This document shows positions 8,962 through 18,039 of a stretch of DNA of 61,812 nt, piece after piece. Within the stretch, counting starts at the first letter, position 1, and each line of letters opens with the position of its first letter. Where the stretch lies: positions 1-61,812 of the forward strand of contig NZ_JAKSYM010000146.1 of the NCBI RefSeq assembly GCF_022829545.1, read 5' to 3'. The notes under the pieces were generated by a model, which worked only from the letters and a program-made list of their open reading frames with translations, did not search any database and had not been told where the DNA came from. Origin of the DNA: Methylobacterium sp. J-030. GTDB taxonomy: Bacteria > Pseudomonadota > Alphaproteobacteria > Rhizobiales > Beijerinckiaceae. The position numbers and the translations under genes are program-made.

Positions 8962-9612
8962 CTATTCCGGCTGCTTCCGGTTCAGGCTCAGGGTCGGCGC
9001 GGGCACCGCCCCCGGCGCAGACGTCCCCGCGATCAGCCTCGTATCGGTGCGGAAGATTCGGGCGACCACGCCGGCGAAGCGGATGAAGGCGCGGCCCTGC
9101 GCGGTGATCACGTAGCCGTCCGCGGTCGGCGCCACGTTGCCAGAGGCCTCCTGCTCGGCCAGCCGCCGCTCGACCTGGCGGAACGTGCCGAGATAGACCG
9201 CGTCGAACACCGTCCGGGCGCGCGCCGCATCGAAGCTCTCGCCGGGATGCGCCGCCATCTGCCCGAGCAGGAACACGCTGACCGAGCGGTCGACCGTGAC
9301 GGGCAGGATCACGAAGCCGCTCAGGTTCAGGGACAGGGACAGCATGCAGGCCCCGAGGGCGTCGCGCCGCCGCAGCCCCCAGGCGCGGCCGAGGCCGGCC
9401 AACGCCGCCGTCGCCGCCAGCGTGACCAGGAAGGCCACGACCAGCAGGAGCAGGCCGCGGTAGAACAGGATCGTCACGCCGGACCAGAGTTCCGTCTGGA
9501 ACAGCAGCACGAAGGTGCCGAAGCCGAGGGCGAGGGCGCCAAGGTGCAGCAGCGCCTGGGCGCCGAGCCAGCGCAGGGCTCGTCCGCCGCCGGAATGGAA
9601 GACGTCAGTCAT
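8962..9612 (-). CDS. Uncharacterised membrane protein coupled to a GT-C-like gene
   Basis: 216 aa from ATG 9612. Three hydrophobic segments in the first ~125 residues, then a soluble C-terminal part (TVFDAVYLGTFRQVERRLAEQ...GYVITAQGRAFIRF). The coupled start overlaps the end of the upstream 667-aa membrane protein by 8 bp, indicating co-translation. I do not recognise the family. The C-terminal GYVITAQGRAFI resembles a short winged-helix-like segment, but this is speculative. Likely acts with its upstream partner in envelope glycan or lipid handling. Confidence 0.65.
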   Translation of the reverse strand: MTDVFHSGGGRALRWLGAQALLHLGALALGFGTFVLLFQTELWSGVTILFYRGLLLLVVAFLVTLAATAALAGLGRAWGLRRRDALGACMLSLSLNLSGFVILPVTVDRSVSVFLLGQMAAHPGESFDAARARTVFDAVYLGTFRQVERRLAEQEASGNVAPTADGYVITAQGRAFIRFAGVVARIFRTDTRLIAGTSAPGAVPAPTLSLNRKQPE

Positions 9613-11608
9613 CGAGATCCTCGACGCGCAGGATCCGGACGCGCGGGTCCGCATAGGCAGGCCGCGTGCGCCAGATCCAGGATTCAGGCTCGCCCCAGGC
9701 GGCATCCGCCGCGGTGACCACCAGCGCGCCGATCCCGGCCGCGACCGCCGCCCGGCGCACGTCGGCGGCGCTCAGCGTCGCGTCGAAGATCGGCGCCACC
9801 AGGGCGAGCCGCGCCGCCACCGCCTCGGGGGCCGCGCCGAACAGGCGCGCCTCGCGGTCGGCCACCGCCACGGGTTGCATCCCGTAGAGGCCGAAATCGA
9901 ACACGCGCCGGGGGAGCGGGGAGGCCTGCAGCACCAGATCCCGGGGCAGGTGCGTGCCGGCCCAGGCGTAGGCCGCGCGCAGCGACCGATCGATGTCCGG
10001 GTGCCGGTTGAGGATGGCGAATTGCGGATGGTCGGCGGCCGGATAGGCGCGCATCCCGACGAAGCCGTAGAGCGTCGAGGCGTAGCCGAGGAGCAGCAGC
10101 GCGCCGAGCGATCCCGAGAGCCTGAGCCGCGTGCCCGATCCGGTTCGGGCCAGGGCCAGGACGGTCCAGACGAGCGCCGAGACCTGCGCCAGCAGCACCA
10201 CGCGGGCGCCGAGGTCGTTGTAGAGGATCGCCGAACGGAAAAAGCCGCCGAGCAGCAGGCCTGCTGCCGCGCAGATCGTGAGCAGCCGGCCCGCCTCGCG
10301 GGCGTGGGCCTCCCGGCGCGGCACGACCTGCCAGAACAGGAGCGCGCCGCCTGCGAACACGCCCAGCGCCACGTAGTAGTTCATCGGCAGCAGGATCAGC
10401 CGGAGCAGATCGAGGCCCGGCCCGCCGTAGATCTGCTCCAGGGGGCCGAAGCGTCGGATCGCAAACCGGATCGTCCCGCCGGTATCGGCCCGATTCGCCA
10501 GGACGCTGCCGAGGTAGGGCGCGGCCAAAACCGCGCCGAGGAGCCCGGCTGCCGCGAGTCCGGCCACGCCGCGCCAGCGGCGCTCGAACCCGAGCAGCGC
10601 CAGCCAGATCGCCGCCGCCGCAACCGTGCCCAGGCAGACCCAGACCGAGAGCCCCGCACAGGCCGCGAAGGCGATCCCGGCCGTGGCGATGGCGGCGGTC
10701 TCCGCGCGGCGATCCGCCTGCGCCTGATCGGCGCGTTCGGCCAGCACCAGCAGGCCGAGCCAGCCCGCCAGGGTGGCCGCCACGTGGTGCGGCACCCAGA
10801 CCAGCGAGGTCGGCCAGTTGACGACCTGCTCGTTCAGCCATTCCGGGATGGGGATCCAGAAGCCCGACGCGGCTCGGTCCAGGAGGACCAGCAGGATGTC
10901 GAGGCCGCCCGCCGGCAGGAGCAGCAGCACCGCCCGGCGCAGGAGCCGGGGTGAGACGTCCCGCGCGAGCCCGGTGGCGGCGAGCAGCCGATCCAGCAGG
11001 CCGAGGAGTGCGAACCCGGTCCAGGCGGCGAGCCCGGCGAAGGCGGTGCGCCCGTCGACCAGCCGGCCGCCGGCCCAGTCCACCAGGGCGGTGAGCGTGT
11101 AGAAGTCATAGTAGTATCCGGCCCGCTCGGGACGGGCGAAGAACGGGTCCACGGGCGGCAGGCCGTGCGCGACGATCGCGCGGGTCAGGGCCGCATGCTT
11201 GACGAGGTCGATGATCGTGAGCGGCTGGTAGAGGGCGGTGCCGGTGTCGAGGTCGATCAGCGCGTAGCTCACGATCCCGAGCCAGAGCGCGCCGAGCGCC
11301 AGGGCCGGCCGGTCGAGCGGACCGCGCCAGTCTCTCAGGGCCGGGCGCAGGGCAGCGAGCCCGAGCATCGCGTTGGCCAGGGCCGCCACCGGGACGCCGG
11401 CCGCCTGGATCATTAGCGCGTCGAGGGCGGGCAGGAGCCCAATGCCGAGGAGCGCCGCGCACAGGGCGCGCCGGCCCGGCGGCAGCGTCCGGAATTCGAG
11501 CACGCCGGTGATCGTGCCCAGCGCGTAGCCCGGCAGAAGGACGAGGGGGACGCCGAGCAGCGCCGCGAGCAGGACACCGCACGCATCCGAGAGGGTGCCG
11601 TTCATCAC
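9605..11608 (-). CDS. Large polytopic membrane protein, GT-C glycosyltransferase-like
   Basis: 667 aa with 12 or more predicted hydrophobic segments. A conserved-looking loop (HGLPPVDPFFARPERAGYYYDFYTLTALVD) after the fourth helix, rich in Asp, Arg and aromatics, resembles the first periplasmic loop of GT-C enzymes that use polyprenyl-phosphate sugars. The C-terminal ~130 residues are soluble and periplasmic (HLPRDLVLQASPLPRRVFDFGLYG onward). Assignment to GT-C is from topology and loop chemistry, not from a definite signature. It starts a two-gene operon and is divergent from rpsO. Confidence 0.6.
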   Translation of the reverse strand: MMNGTLSDACGVLLAALLGVPLVLLPGYALGTITGVLEFRTLPPGRRALCAALLGIGLLPALDALMIQAAGVPVAALANAMLGLAALRPALRDWRGPLDRPALALGALWLGIVSYALIDLDTGTALYQPLTIIDLVKHAALTRAIVAHGLPPVDPFFARPERAGYYYDFYTLTALVDWAGGRLVDGRTAFAGLAAWTGFALLGLLDRLLAATGLARDVSPRLLRRAVLLLLPAGGLDILLVLLDRAASGFWIPIPEWLNEQVVNWPTSLVWVPHHVAATLAGWLGLLVLAERADQAQADRRAETAAIATAGIAFAACAGLSVWVCLGTVAAAAIWLALLGFERRWRGVAGLAAAGLLGAVLAAPYLGSVLANRADTGGTIRFAIRRFGPLEQIYGGPGLDLLRLILLPMNYYVALGVFAGGALLFWQVVPRREAHAREAGRLLTICAAAGLLLGGFFRSAILYNDLGARVVLLAQVSALVWTVLALARTGSGTRLRLSGSLGALLLLGYASTLYGFVGMRAYPAADHPQFAILNRHPDIDRSLRAAYAWAGTHLPRDLVLQASPLPRRVFDFGLYGMQPVAVADREARLFGAAPEAVAARLALVAPIFDATLSAADVRRAAVAAGIGALVVTAADAAWGEPESWIWRTRPAYADPRVRILRVEDLDD

Positions 11609-11891
11609 AGGGCCGCGTTTCGTGCGCGCTCCCGCTTAGCATCGGGGCGTTAACCGTTTCCTCGGGAGACCGTCTGATTGTCGGCGGCTCGACCGCGCGC
11701 CACCGCAGGGCTGGCATATCCCCCGGTTTCGTGTATGGATCGACGGGCCTCGACCCGGGTTTCCGGGCGGGGTTTCAGCCGCTAGGCGCTGTGACCGTGC
11801 TGGACGACATCCCGGCACCGGCCGAACGCCGAGCTCGCGCGCTCCCGATACGGGACGCCGCACCCGACCAGCCAAACCCGAAAGGCACGCG

Positions 11892-12161
11892 ATGTCGATC
11901 ACGGCAGAGCGCAAGACCGCGCTCATCAAGGAACACCGCAAGGACGCCAAGGACACCGGCTCCCCGGAGGTCCAGGTGGCGATCCTCACCGAGCGGATCA
12001 CCAACCTGACCGGCCACTTCAAGACCCACGCCAAGGACAACCATTCCCGGCGCGGCCTCCTGAAGCTGGTCTCGCAGCGCCGCTCGCTGCTCGACTACGT
12101 CAAGCGCAAGGACGAGGCCCGCTACCGCGCCCTCATCGAGCGTCTCGGCATCCGCCGCTAG
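11892..12161 (+). CDS. rpsO: 30S ribosomal protein S15
   Basis: 89 aa, exactly the family length. Diagnostic blocks: [35 protein letters not shown] and [13 protein letters not shown]15 binds the central domain of 16S rRNA and represses its own translation in other bacteria. The rpsO-pnp order is conserved widely; pnp follows after 210 bp containing a processing hairpin. A GAAAGG ribosome site precedes the ATG. Confidence 0.98.
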   Translation: MSITAERKTALIKEHRKDAKDTGSPEVQVAILTERITNLTGHFKTHAKDNHSRRGLLKLVSQRRSLLDYVKRKDEARYRALIERLGIRR

Positions 12162-12273
12162 GGCGGTTCTCGCGCGGTTCCGGGCCCGGCCCGGGGCCGC
12201 GTTTTACGATCGCGGGCTGCCGGAATGGGTCCGGCCGCCCGGCAAGCGGGCCGCTTCGAGGCGTCGGCATCGG

Positions 12274-12321
12274 GGCAGGATCGCGAGACACTTCATTCGG
12301 GAAGTGTCTCGCCGTCTTGCC
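12274..12321 (+). promoter_or_regulatory. RNase III-type hairpin between rpsO and pnp
   Basis: A 12-bp perfect stem (12283-12294 with 12301-12312, loop of 6 nt) extends outward, with two G-U pairs and one C-C mismatch, to about 20 pairs over 12274-12321. In Escherichia coli a double-stranded RNA at the same position is cut by RNase III to start PNPase autoregulation. The position and length here fit that role; cleavage itself is inferred. Confidence 0.75.
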
Positions 12322-12371
12322 CCCGGCGGCGCCGGGCTTGAGCCCGCCGCAGGCAAGGAAGAGATAGACGA

Positions 12372-14591
12372 ATGTTCGACGTTCAACGCGAAGAGCTGAT
12401 GTGGGGCGACCGCAAGCTCGTCCTGGAGACCGGCAAGGTCGCCCGGCAGGCCGACGGCGCCGTGCTCGCCACCTACGGCGAGACCTCGGTGCTCGCCACC
12501 GTGGTCGCCACGAAGGAGCCGAAGCCCGGCATCGACTTCATGCCGCTCACCGTGAACTACCAGGAGCGCGCCTACGCGGCCGGCCGGATCCCCGGCGGCT
12601 ACTTCAAGCGCGAGGGCCGTCCCTCGGAGAAGGAGACCCTGGTCTCCCGCCTGATCGACCGCCCGATCCGCCCGCTCTTCGTCGAGGGCTGGCGCAACGA
12701 CACTCAGGTCGTCGTCACGGTCCTGACCCACGATCTCGAGAACGATCCCGACATCGTCGCCATGGTGGCGGCCTCCGCGGCGCTGACCATCTCGGGCGTG
12801 CCGTTCATGGGCCCGATCGGCGGTGCCCGCGTCGGCTACGTCAACGGCTCGTACCGGCTGAACCCGTCGGTCACCGAGACCAAGGAAGAGTCCAGCCTCG
12901 ACCTCGTGGTCGCCGGCACGCAGGACGCGGTGCTGATGGTCGAGTCGGAGGCGAAGGAGCTGTCCGAGGACGTGATGCTCGGCGCCGTCATGTTCGGCCA
13001 CAAGCATTTCCAGCCGGTCATCGAGGCGATCATCCGCCTGGCCGAGAAGGCCGCCAAGGAGCCGCGCGACTTCAAGGCCCCCGAGAACGCCGACGTCGAG
13101 ACGGCCGTCCTCGCGGTCTGCGAGAGCGAACTGCGCGCCGCCTACACCAAGACCGTCAAGCAGGAGCGCTACGCCGCCGTCGACGCCGTGAAGGCGAAGG
13201 TGATGGCCGCCCTCTGCGCCGAGGGCGCCGAGAAATACCCGGCCGAGAAGGTCAAGGCGGCCTTCAAGGAGGCCCAGTCGAAGGTGGTCCGCTGGAACAT
13301 CCTCGACAGCGGCGCGCGCATCGACGGCCGCGACGTGAAGACGGTCCGCTCGATCCTCTCCGAGGTCGGCGTGCTGCCGCGCGCCCACGGCTCGGCCCTG
13401 TTCACCCGCGGCGAGACCCAGGCGCTCGTCGTCGCGACGCTCGGCACCGGCGAGGACGAGCAGTTCATCGACGCGCTGGAAGGCACCTACAAGGAGCGCT
13501 TCCTGCTCCACTACAACTTTCCTCCCTATAGCGTCGGCGAGACCGGCCGGATGGGCTCCCCGGGCCGCCGCGAGATCGGCCACGGCAAGCTCGCCTGGCG
13601 GGCGATCCGCCCGGTCCTGCCGCCGGCCCACGAGTTCCCCTACACGATCCGCGTCGTGTCGGAGATCACGGAGTCCAACGGCTCGTCCTCGATGGCCTCG
13701 GTCTGCGGCGGCTCTCTGTCGCTGATGGATGCCGGCGTGCCGCTCCGCCGTCCGGTGGCGGGCATCGCCATGGGCCTCATCCTGGAGGGTGAGCGCTTCG
13801 CGGTCCTGTCCGACATCCTGGGCGACGAGGATCACCTCGGCGACATGGACTTCAAGGTGGCCGGCACGGACGAGGGCGTGACCTCGCTCCAGATGGACAT
13901 CAAGATCGCCGGGATCACCGAGGAGATCATGAAGATCGCCCTCGCCCAGGCGAAGGAGGGCCGCGCCCACATCCTGGCCGAGATGGCCAAGGCCCTGACG
14001 GCGGCCCGTCCGGAGCTCGGCGAGTACGCGCCGCGCATCGAGACGATGCAGATCCCGACCGACAAGATCCGCGACGTGATCGGCACCGGCGGCAAGGTGA
14101 TCCGCGAGATCGTCGAGAAGACCGGCGCCAAGATCAACATCGAGGATACCGGCATCGTCAAGATCGCCTCGGCCGACGGCAAGGCGATCAAGGCGGCCTA
14201 CAACTGGATCCGCTCGATCGTGGCGGAGCCGGAGGTCGGCGTGATCTACGACGGCACGATCGTGAAGTGCATGGAGTTCGGTGCCTTCGTGAACTTCTTC
14301 GGCGCCAAGGACGGCCTCGTCCACATCTCCGAACTGGCCGCCAACCGCGTCGCCAAGGTGACCGACGTCGTCAAGGAAGGCGACAAGGTCAAGGTGAAGT
14401 TCCTGGGCCAGGACGACCGGGGCAAGATCCGCCTGTCCATGAAGGTCGTCGATCAGGAGACCGGCGAGGACATCACCGAGAAGGTGAAGGCCCAGCGCGA
14501 CGCCGACCGGACCGAGCGCGGCGACGAGCCGCGCGAGCCCCGCGAGGGTGGCCGCCACCGGGGCGAGCGCCGCCGCGAGGCGGGCGAGTAA
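12372..14591 (+). CDS. pnp: Polyribonucleotide nucleotidyltransferase (PNPase)
   Basis: 739 aa. Two RNase PH domains (N-terminal with [27 protein letters not shown]; second with [23 protein letters not shown] and [19 protein letters not shown]), then a KH domain ([20 protein letters not shown]) and an S1 domain ([20 protein letters not shown]). The enzyme degrades RNA 3'-5' phosphorolytically and is a degradosome component. The C-terminal tail is rich in Arg, Glu and Gly ([11 protein letters not shown]), a typical alphaproteobacterial extension. Likely post-transcriptionally autoregulated through the upstream hairpin. Confidence 0.98.
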   Translation: MFDVQREELMWGDRKLVLETGKVARQADGAVLATYGETSVLATVVATKEPKPGIDFMPLTVNYQERAYAAGRIPGGYFKREGRPSEKETLVSRLIDRPIRPLFVEGWRNDTQVVVTVLTHDLENDPDIVAMVAASAALTISGVPFMGPIGGARVGYVNGSYRLNPSVTETKEESSLDLVVAGTQDAVLMVESEAKELSEDVMLGAVMFGHKHFQPVIEAIIRLAEKAAKEPRDFKAPENADVETAVLAVCESELRAAYTKTVKQERYAAVDAVKAKVMAALCAEGAEKYPAEKVKAAFKEAQSKVVRWNILDSGARIDGRDVKTVRSILSEVGVLPRAHGSALFTRGETQALVVATLGTGEDEQFIDALEGTYKERFLLHYNFPPYSVGETGRMGSPGRREIGHGKLAWRAIRPVLPPAHEFPYTIRVVSEITESNGSSSMASVCGGSLSLMDAGVPLRRPVAGIAMGLILEGERFAVLSDILGDEDHLGDMDFKVAGTDEGVTSLQMDIKIAGITEEIMKIALAQAKEGRAHILAEMAKALTAARPELGEYAPRIETMQIPTDKIRDVIGTGGKVIREIVEKTGAKINIEDTGIVKIASADGKAIKAAYNWIRSIVAEPEVGVIYDGTIVKCMEFGAFVNFFGAKDGLVHISELAANRVAKVTDVVKEGDKVKVKFLGQDDRGKIRLSMKVVDQETGEDITEKVKAQRDADRTERGDEPREPREGGRHRGERRREAGE

Positions 14592-14637
14592 GCGTCACGA
14601 CGCGCGTCGGCTCCGGCCGCCGCAGGATGTCCGAACA

Positions 14638-14668
14638 GGGCGCGGTCCTCCGGGGCCGCGCCCTTTTT
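14638..14668 (+). terminator. Rho-independent terminator after pnp
   Basis: An 8-bp GC-only stem (14638-14645 with 14656-14663) with a 10-nt loop is followed directly by five T residues. It lies 46 bp past the pnp stop and ends the rpsO-pnp transcript. Confidence 0.85.
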
Positions 14669-14705
14669 CATGGCCCGGCGCGTGGTCGCTCCGGCCCTGC
14701 GGCCG

Positions 14706-14730
14706 GGAACGGGGCGCCGGATGCCGCGTT
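14706..14730 (+). promoter_or_regulatory. EcfG-type (general stress response) promoter
   Basis: GGAAC at 14706-14710 and CGTT at 14727-14730 are separated by 16 bp. This matches the EcfG consensus of alphaproteobacteria (GGAAC, 16-17 bp, CGTT). The downstream ATG at 14761 lies at a suitable distance and has GGAG just before it. Confidence 0.7.
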
Positions 14731-14760
14731 CCCCGGCGACTTCCCAACCGGAGAGCACGT

Positions 14761-14982
14761 ATGGCCAACGACATGATGCACGACATCTTCAGCGGGCAGC
14801 AGAACTTGTCCACCACGGAGCGGGCCGTCTCGGTGGCTCTGGGCCTCGGCATCGCCGCCGCGGCGGCGCAGCCCCGGCCCAACAAGCTCCTGAGCCTTCT
14901 GGCGCTCGTGGTCGGCGTCGGGCTGGCGGTGCGCGGCGCTACCGGCCATTGCGCCGTGAAGGCGGCCTCCGAGCACTTCTGA
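14761..14982 (+). CDS. Small membrane protein, DUF2892/YgaP-like
   Basis: 73 aa. An N-terminal polar segment (MHDIFSGQQNLSTTERAVS) precedes one or two short hydrophobic segments (VALGLGIAAAAA; LLSLLALVVGVGLAVRGATGHC). STTER-A-S followed by hydrophobic helices and GATGHC is the pattern of DUF2892-type inner-membrane proteins. Role unknown. The upstream EcfG-type promoter implies induction in the general stress response. Confidence 0.75.
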   Translation: MANDMMHDIFSGQQNLSTTERAVSVALGLGIAAAAAQPRPNKLLSLLALVVGVGLAVRGATGHCAVKAASEHF

Positions 14983-15004
14983 GCCGCGACCCGAAGCGCG
15001 GACA

Positions 15005-15034
15005 TAAAAAAGGGGCGTCCCGCGGGGCGCCCCT
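15005..15034 (-). terminator. Terminator for the GlsB/YeaQ-type gene
   Basis: A 7-bp GC-rich stem (15011-15017 with 15028-15034) has six A residues on its plus-strand left side, which read as a U-tract for minus-strand transcripts. It sits 25 bp beyond the stop of the minus-strand gene. It may also help end the plus-strand transcript from 14761. Confidence 0.75.
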
Positions 15035-15059
15035 CGTCGTGTCCGGTCCGTCGGACCGA

Positions 15060-15323
15060 TCAGTACGTCGTGGTGCGGCGGCCGGCGATCAGGCCGTAGA
15101 TGAACAGCACCACGACGGCACCCACGATGGCGCCGATGAAGCCCGCACCCTGGTTGGGTCCGTACCAGCCGATCGCCTGGCCCAGGAAGGTCGCCACGAA
15201 GGCGCCGACGATGCCCAGGATCGTGGTCAGGATGAAGCCGGCCGGCTCATTCGGCCCCGGCATGAGGAACTTGGCGATGACGCCGGCGAGGAACCCGATG
15301 ATGACGGTCCAGAGGATACCCAT
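15060..15323 (-). CDS. GlsB/YeaQ/YmgE-family stress-response membrane protein
   Basis: 87 aa with three hydrophobic segments. The glycine-rich pattern (GFLAGVIAKFLMPG, GIVGAFVATFLGQAIGWYG, GFIGAIVGAVVVLFIYGLI) is diagnostic of the transglycosylase-associated protein family. Members are small inner-membrane proteins induced by stress. Upstream, a near-consensus EcfG element (GCAAC, 17 bp, CGTT, minus strand, 15384-15359) has one mismatch in the -35 box; regulation by EcfG is possible but less certain than for its neighbours. Confidence 0.9.
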   Translation of the reverse strand: MGILWTVIIGFLAGVIAKFLMPGPNEPAGFILTTILGIVGAFVATFLGQAIGWYGPNQGAGFIGAIVGAVVVLFIYGLIAGRRTTTY

Positions 15324-15505
15324 GACAAACCCCAGTGCTTGATTGTCGATGCCGGCAGAACGCGCTGCGGCCCGCGACGGTTGCCCGCAGCCTGCGACAA
15401 GACGACAAATTTCCTCCGCTGCCCGCGATGCGCGGCCGCGCCGCCCTTTACGCAGGCCCGGCCGCGGCGGCAGATACGCCGGTTCGGACGGTGTCGGAGA
15501 CGGGT

Positions 15506-15862
15506 ATGGACATTCAGCGGATCGAGCCGGGCAAGCGCATGGCGCAGGCCGTGACCTTCGGCGACATGGTCTACCTCGCGGGCCAAGTCGCGTCCGACAC
15601 GGTCGGGACCGGGGTGACGATCCAGACCCAGCAGATCCTGTCCGAGATCGACCGGCTTCTGGCGGCGGCCGGCAGCGACAAGGAGCGCATCCTCTCGGCC
15701 ACGATCTATCTCGCCGACATCACGACCTTCGGGGAGATGAACGCCGCCTGGGATGCCTGGGTCTCCCCGGAGAACCCGCCGGCCCGCGCCACCGTCGAGG
15801 CCAAGCTCGCCGCCCCGGAATATCGCGTCGAGATCGTCGTCGTGGCGGCGAGAAGCCGGTGA
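15506..15862 (+). CDS. RidA/YjgF-family protein
   Basis: 118 aa. A typical RidA fold: FGDMVYLAGQVASDT near the start, QQILSEIDRLLAAAGSDKERILSATIYLADI in the middle and ARATVEAKLAAPEYRVEI at the end. The Arg in ARAT is the conserved active-site Arg of enamine/imine deaminases, which detoxify 2-aminoacrylate. The gene overlaps the next by 4 bp (GTGA), so it is co-translated with the PotF-like binding protein. Confidence 0.88.
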   Translation: MDIQRIEPGKRMAQAVTFGDMVYLAGQVASDTVGTGVTIQTQQILSEIDRLLAAAGSDKERILSATIYLADITTFGEMNAAWDAWVSPENPPARATVEAKLAAPEYRVEIVVVAARSR

Positions 15863-16974
15863 GCGGCCCCCGCCGCACCCTCCTGGCGGCCGTCGCCCTC
15901 GCCGTCCTGGCGGCGCTCGGCTTCGGCGCGAGGCCCCGCGCCGCGGAGGAGCGGGTGCTCAACATCTACAACTGGTCGGACTATATCGACCCGCAGGTGC
16001 TCGAATCCTTCACCCGGGAGACCGGGATCAGGGTCGTCTACGACACCTACGACAACAACGAGATTCTGGAGACCAAGCTGCTCGCCGGCCGCTCCGGCTA
16101 CGACATCGTCGTGCCGTCAGGGCCTTACCTGCAGCGCCTGATCCGGGCCGGCGCCTTCCTGCCGCTGGACAAGTCCAAGCTGAAGAACCTCGGCAATCTC
16201 TGGCCGGAGGTCACCAGCCGTCTCGCCGCCTACGATCCCGGCAACACCTACGCCGTCGACTACATGTGGGGCACCACCGGCATCGGCTACAACGTCGCCG
16301 CCGTGCGCGAGCGCCTGGGCGCCGGCGCGGCGGTGAATTCCTGGTCCCTCGTCCTCAACCCCGCCTCGGCCAACAAGCTGAAGGAGTGCGGGATCATGAT
16401 GCTCGACAGTCCGGAGGATCTGATTCCCAGCATGCTGCCGGCCTTCGGCGCCAAGGCGGATTCCAAGCGCTGGGACGACATGACCCTGGTGACCGACGCC
16501 CTCTACAAGGTGCGTGGCACCGTACGGAAGTTCCATTCCTCGGAGTACATCCAGGCGCTCGCCAACGGCGATATCTGCGTGGCGGTGGGCTATTCCGGCG
16601 ACGTGATGCAGGCCAAGCGCCGGGCCGAGGAGGCCAAGAACGGGATCGACATCGCCTATGTGGTGCCGAAGGAGGGCGCGCTGATGTGGTTCGACACCTT
16701 CGCGATCCCGAAGGATGCGGCCCACCCGGCCGAGGCGCTGGCCTTCATCGACTACATGATGCGGCCCGAGGTGGCGGCGGCCAACAGCAACTTCGTGTCC
16801 TATGCCAGCGGCAACCTCGCGGCGAAGCGCTACGTGAAGCCCGAGATCCTGAACAATCCCGGCATCTACCCGGACGAGGCGACGATGCAGCGCCTCTCCA
16901 CCAACACCGCCTGGGACGACCGCACCCAGCGCTTCATCACCCGGCTCTGGACCCGGGTCCGGACCGGGCGCTGA
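15859..16974 (+). CDS. potF: Periplasmic polyamine-binding protein (PotF/PotD type)
   Basis: 371 aa from a GTG overlapping the ridA stop. A Sec signal (LLAAVALAVLAALGFG...RAAEE) is followed by LNIYNWSDYIDPQVLESFTRETGI, a block shared by PotD/PotF. Later YAVDYMWGTTGIGYN and PKEGALMWFDTFAIPKDA line the polyamine site. The protein would deliver spermidine or putrescine to an ABC importer. No permease or ATPase gene is adjacent, so it works with components elsewhere. Confidence 0.88.
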   Translation: MSGPRRTLLAAVALAVLAALGFGARPRAAEERVLNIYNWSDYIDPQVLESFTRETGIRVVYDTYDNNEILETKLLAGRSGYDIVVPSGPYLQRLIRAGAFLPLDKSKLKNLGNLWPEVTSRLAAYDPGNTYAVDYMWGTTGIGYNVAAVRERLGAGAAVNSWSLVLNPASANKLKECGIMMLDSPEDLIPSMLPAFGAKADSKRWDDMTLVTDALYKVRGTVRKFHSSEYIQALANGDICVAVGYSGDVMQAKRRAEEAKNGIDIAYVVPKEGALMWFDTFAIPKDAAHPAEALAFIDYMMRPEVAAANSNFVSYASGNLAAKRYVKPEILNNPGIYPDEATMQRLSTNTAWDDRTQRFITRLWTRVRTGR

Positions 16975-17002
16975 GCGGGGAGCCGGCACGCCGGCTCCCC
17001 GC
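16975..17002. terminator. Strong hairpin between convergent genes
   Basis: A perfect 12-bp GC-rich stem (16975-16986 with 16991-17002) with a 4-nt loop starts right after the binding-protein stop codon. No T-tract follows in either direction. It probably ends or protects both convergent transcripts. Confidence 0.6.
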
Positions 17003-17012
17003 TTGCGGGATC

Positions 17013-17426
17013 CTAGTGCTTGAGGTCGTCCGGCACCTTGCCGCCGTTCTCGGCGAGCTTCTGCATGACCTGCTTGTGCAGCCAGATGTTCATCGTGGCC
17101 GAGTCCTCCTTGTCGCCGGTGTAGTGCAGTTCGTCGGCGAGCTGCTTGCGCGAGGCGAGGCCGGAATCGAGGTCCAGCAGCTTCATCAGGTCGACGATGG
17201 AGTGGCGCCAGTCGAGCGTCTGCGGGTTCTTCTCGGCGAGGCTGGTGAGGACCGCCGCGACGTCCACGGGCTCGCTGCCGCCCGCGGTCCCGGGGGCCGA
17301 GGGTGTCGACGGGGTGCTGGTGCCGGCTGGGCCGCCCGAGCCGGCTGTGGGCGCAGGCGCGGCATCCGCGGTCCCGCCGCCGAACGGATGGAGGATCTTG
17401 CCGACGATGCTGCCGAGGAGGCTCAT
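17013..17426 (-). CDS. DUF3597 domain-containing protein
   Basis: 137 aa. The N-terminus MSLLGSIVGKILHPFG is followed by a Pro/Ala/Gly/Ser/Thr linker (about residues 18-50) and a folded C-terminal domain (VDVAAVLTSLAEKN...DWRHSIVDLMKLLDLDSGLASRKQLADELHY). This is the DUF3597 pattern, a small helical domain of unknown function. A good EcfG promoter lies upstream, so stress induction is likely. Confidence 0.88.
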   Translation of the reverse strand: MSLLGSIVGKILHPFGGGTADAAPAPTAGSGGPAGTSTPSTPSAPGTAGGSEPVDVAAVLTSLAEKNPQTLDWRHSIVDLMKLLDLDSGLASRKQLADELHYTGDKEDSATMNIWLHKQVMQKLAENGGKVPDDLKH

Positions 17427-17475
17427 GGGTCCACTCCGATAATACGGCCCGGCCTGACGCGCCGGGTGGGCGTTC

Positions 17476-17501
17476 AACGGGTGGTTCCAGCCGGGCGTTC
17501 C
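17476..17501 (-). promoter_or_regulatory. EcfG-type promoter of the DUF3597 gene
   Basis: On the minus strand GGAAC (17501-17497) and CGTT (17479-17476) are 17 bp apart, matching the alphaproteobacterial EcfG consensus. The CGTT box is 50 bp from the ATG at 17426, giving a leader of roughly 40 nt. Confidence 0.7.
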
Positions 17502-17539
17502 GCGATTCGGCACCGCGACTCGGCCACCGCGGCGGGATC

Positions 17540-17770
17540 CTAACCGTGCGCGCGGTGAAGCGCGACGCCGAGGAGGCTCAGGCCGAGCACGAGGCATACC
17601 CCGCTCCAGCGCTCCAGCGCGGCGGCGCGGGCGGGATCGTGGAGCGAAATGCGTGCGAGGGCCACCCCGCCAATCAAACATGCCAAACTCATCGCGACGA
17701 CCAGCGTTTTCCCCTGATTCCGGATTTGGTGCGCGTAGCCATAATCAGTTCTCGTGCTTATGCGAGTCAA
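17540..17770 (-). CDS. Small two-helix membrane protein (hypothetical)
   Basis: Up to 76 aa. Two hydrophobic segments (TLVVAMSLACLIGGVALARI; WSGVCLVLGLSLLGVALHRA) are separated by a polar loop (HDPARAAALER). No family recognised. The only start for the full frame is a TTG at 17770, which also looks like a -35 box (TTGACT, then TGATTA after 17 bp), so translation may really begin at the internal ATG. Weakly supported. Confidence 0.4.
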   Translation of the reverse strand: MTRISTRTDYGYAHQIRNQGKTLVVAMSLACLIGGVALARISLHDPARAAALERWSGVCLVLGLSLLGVALHRAHG

Positions 17771-18039
17771 AAAATAGCGTAGTCGATTTGGGTTAGGACA
17801 ATTTCGGAGATCCGACCACGAGAGCGTGTTCTGGGCTTCAAGATGATAATCTGAAGTTGTAACGCCGTGCGCCTGACGAATGTGAAATTCCTGTCACTCG
17901 GGCGGCCGACCTGGTCATCACGTAAAATAACCCATCGCCGTTTTTACGAGATCTGAAACGCTCATCATTGATGGCCGCGCGCATGGATGCCGCCAGGAAC
18001 GGCGGCAGGCCAGATTTCGATCCCTCACAAAACTGGGAT

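Noticed and set aside
12204..14558. Very long antisense open frame opposite pnp
   Set aside because: It is a shadow of pnp caused by high GC; its residues (His/Asp/Leu/Gly rich) match no family. The same holds for other long antisense frames, such as that opposite sucA.
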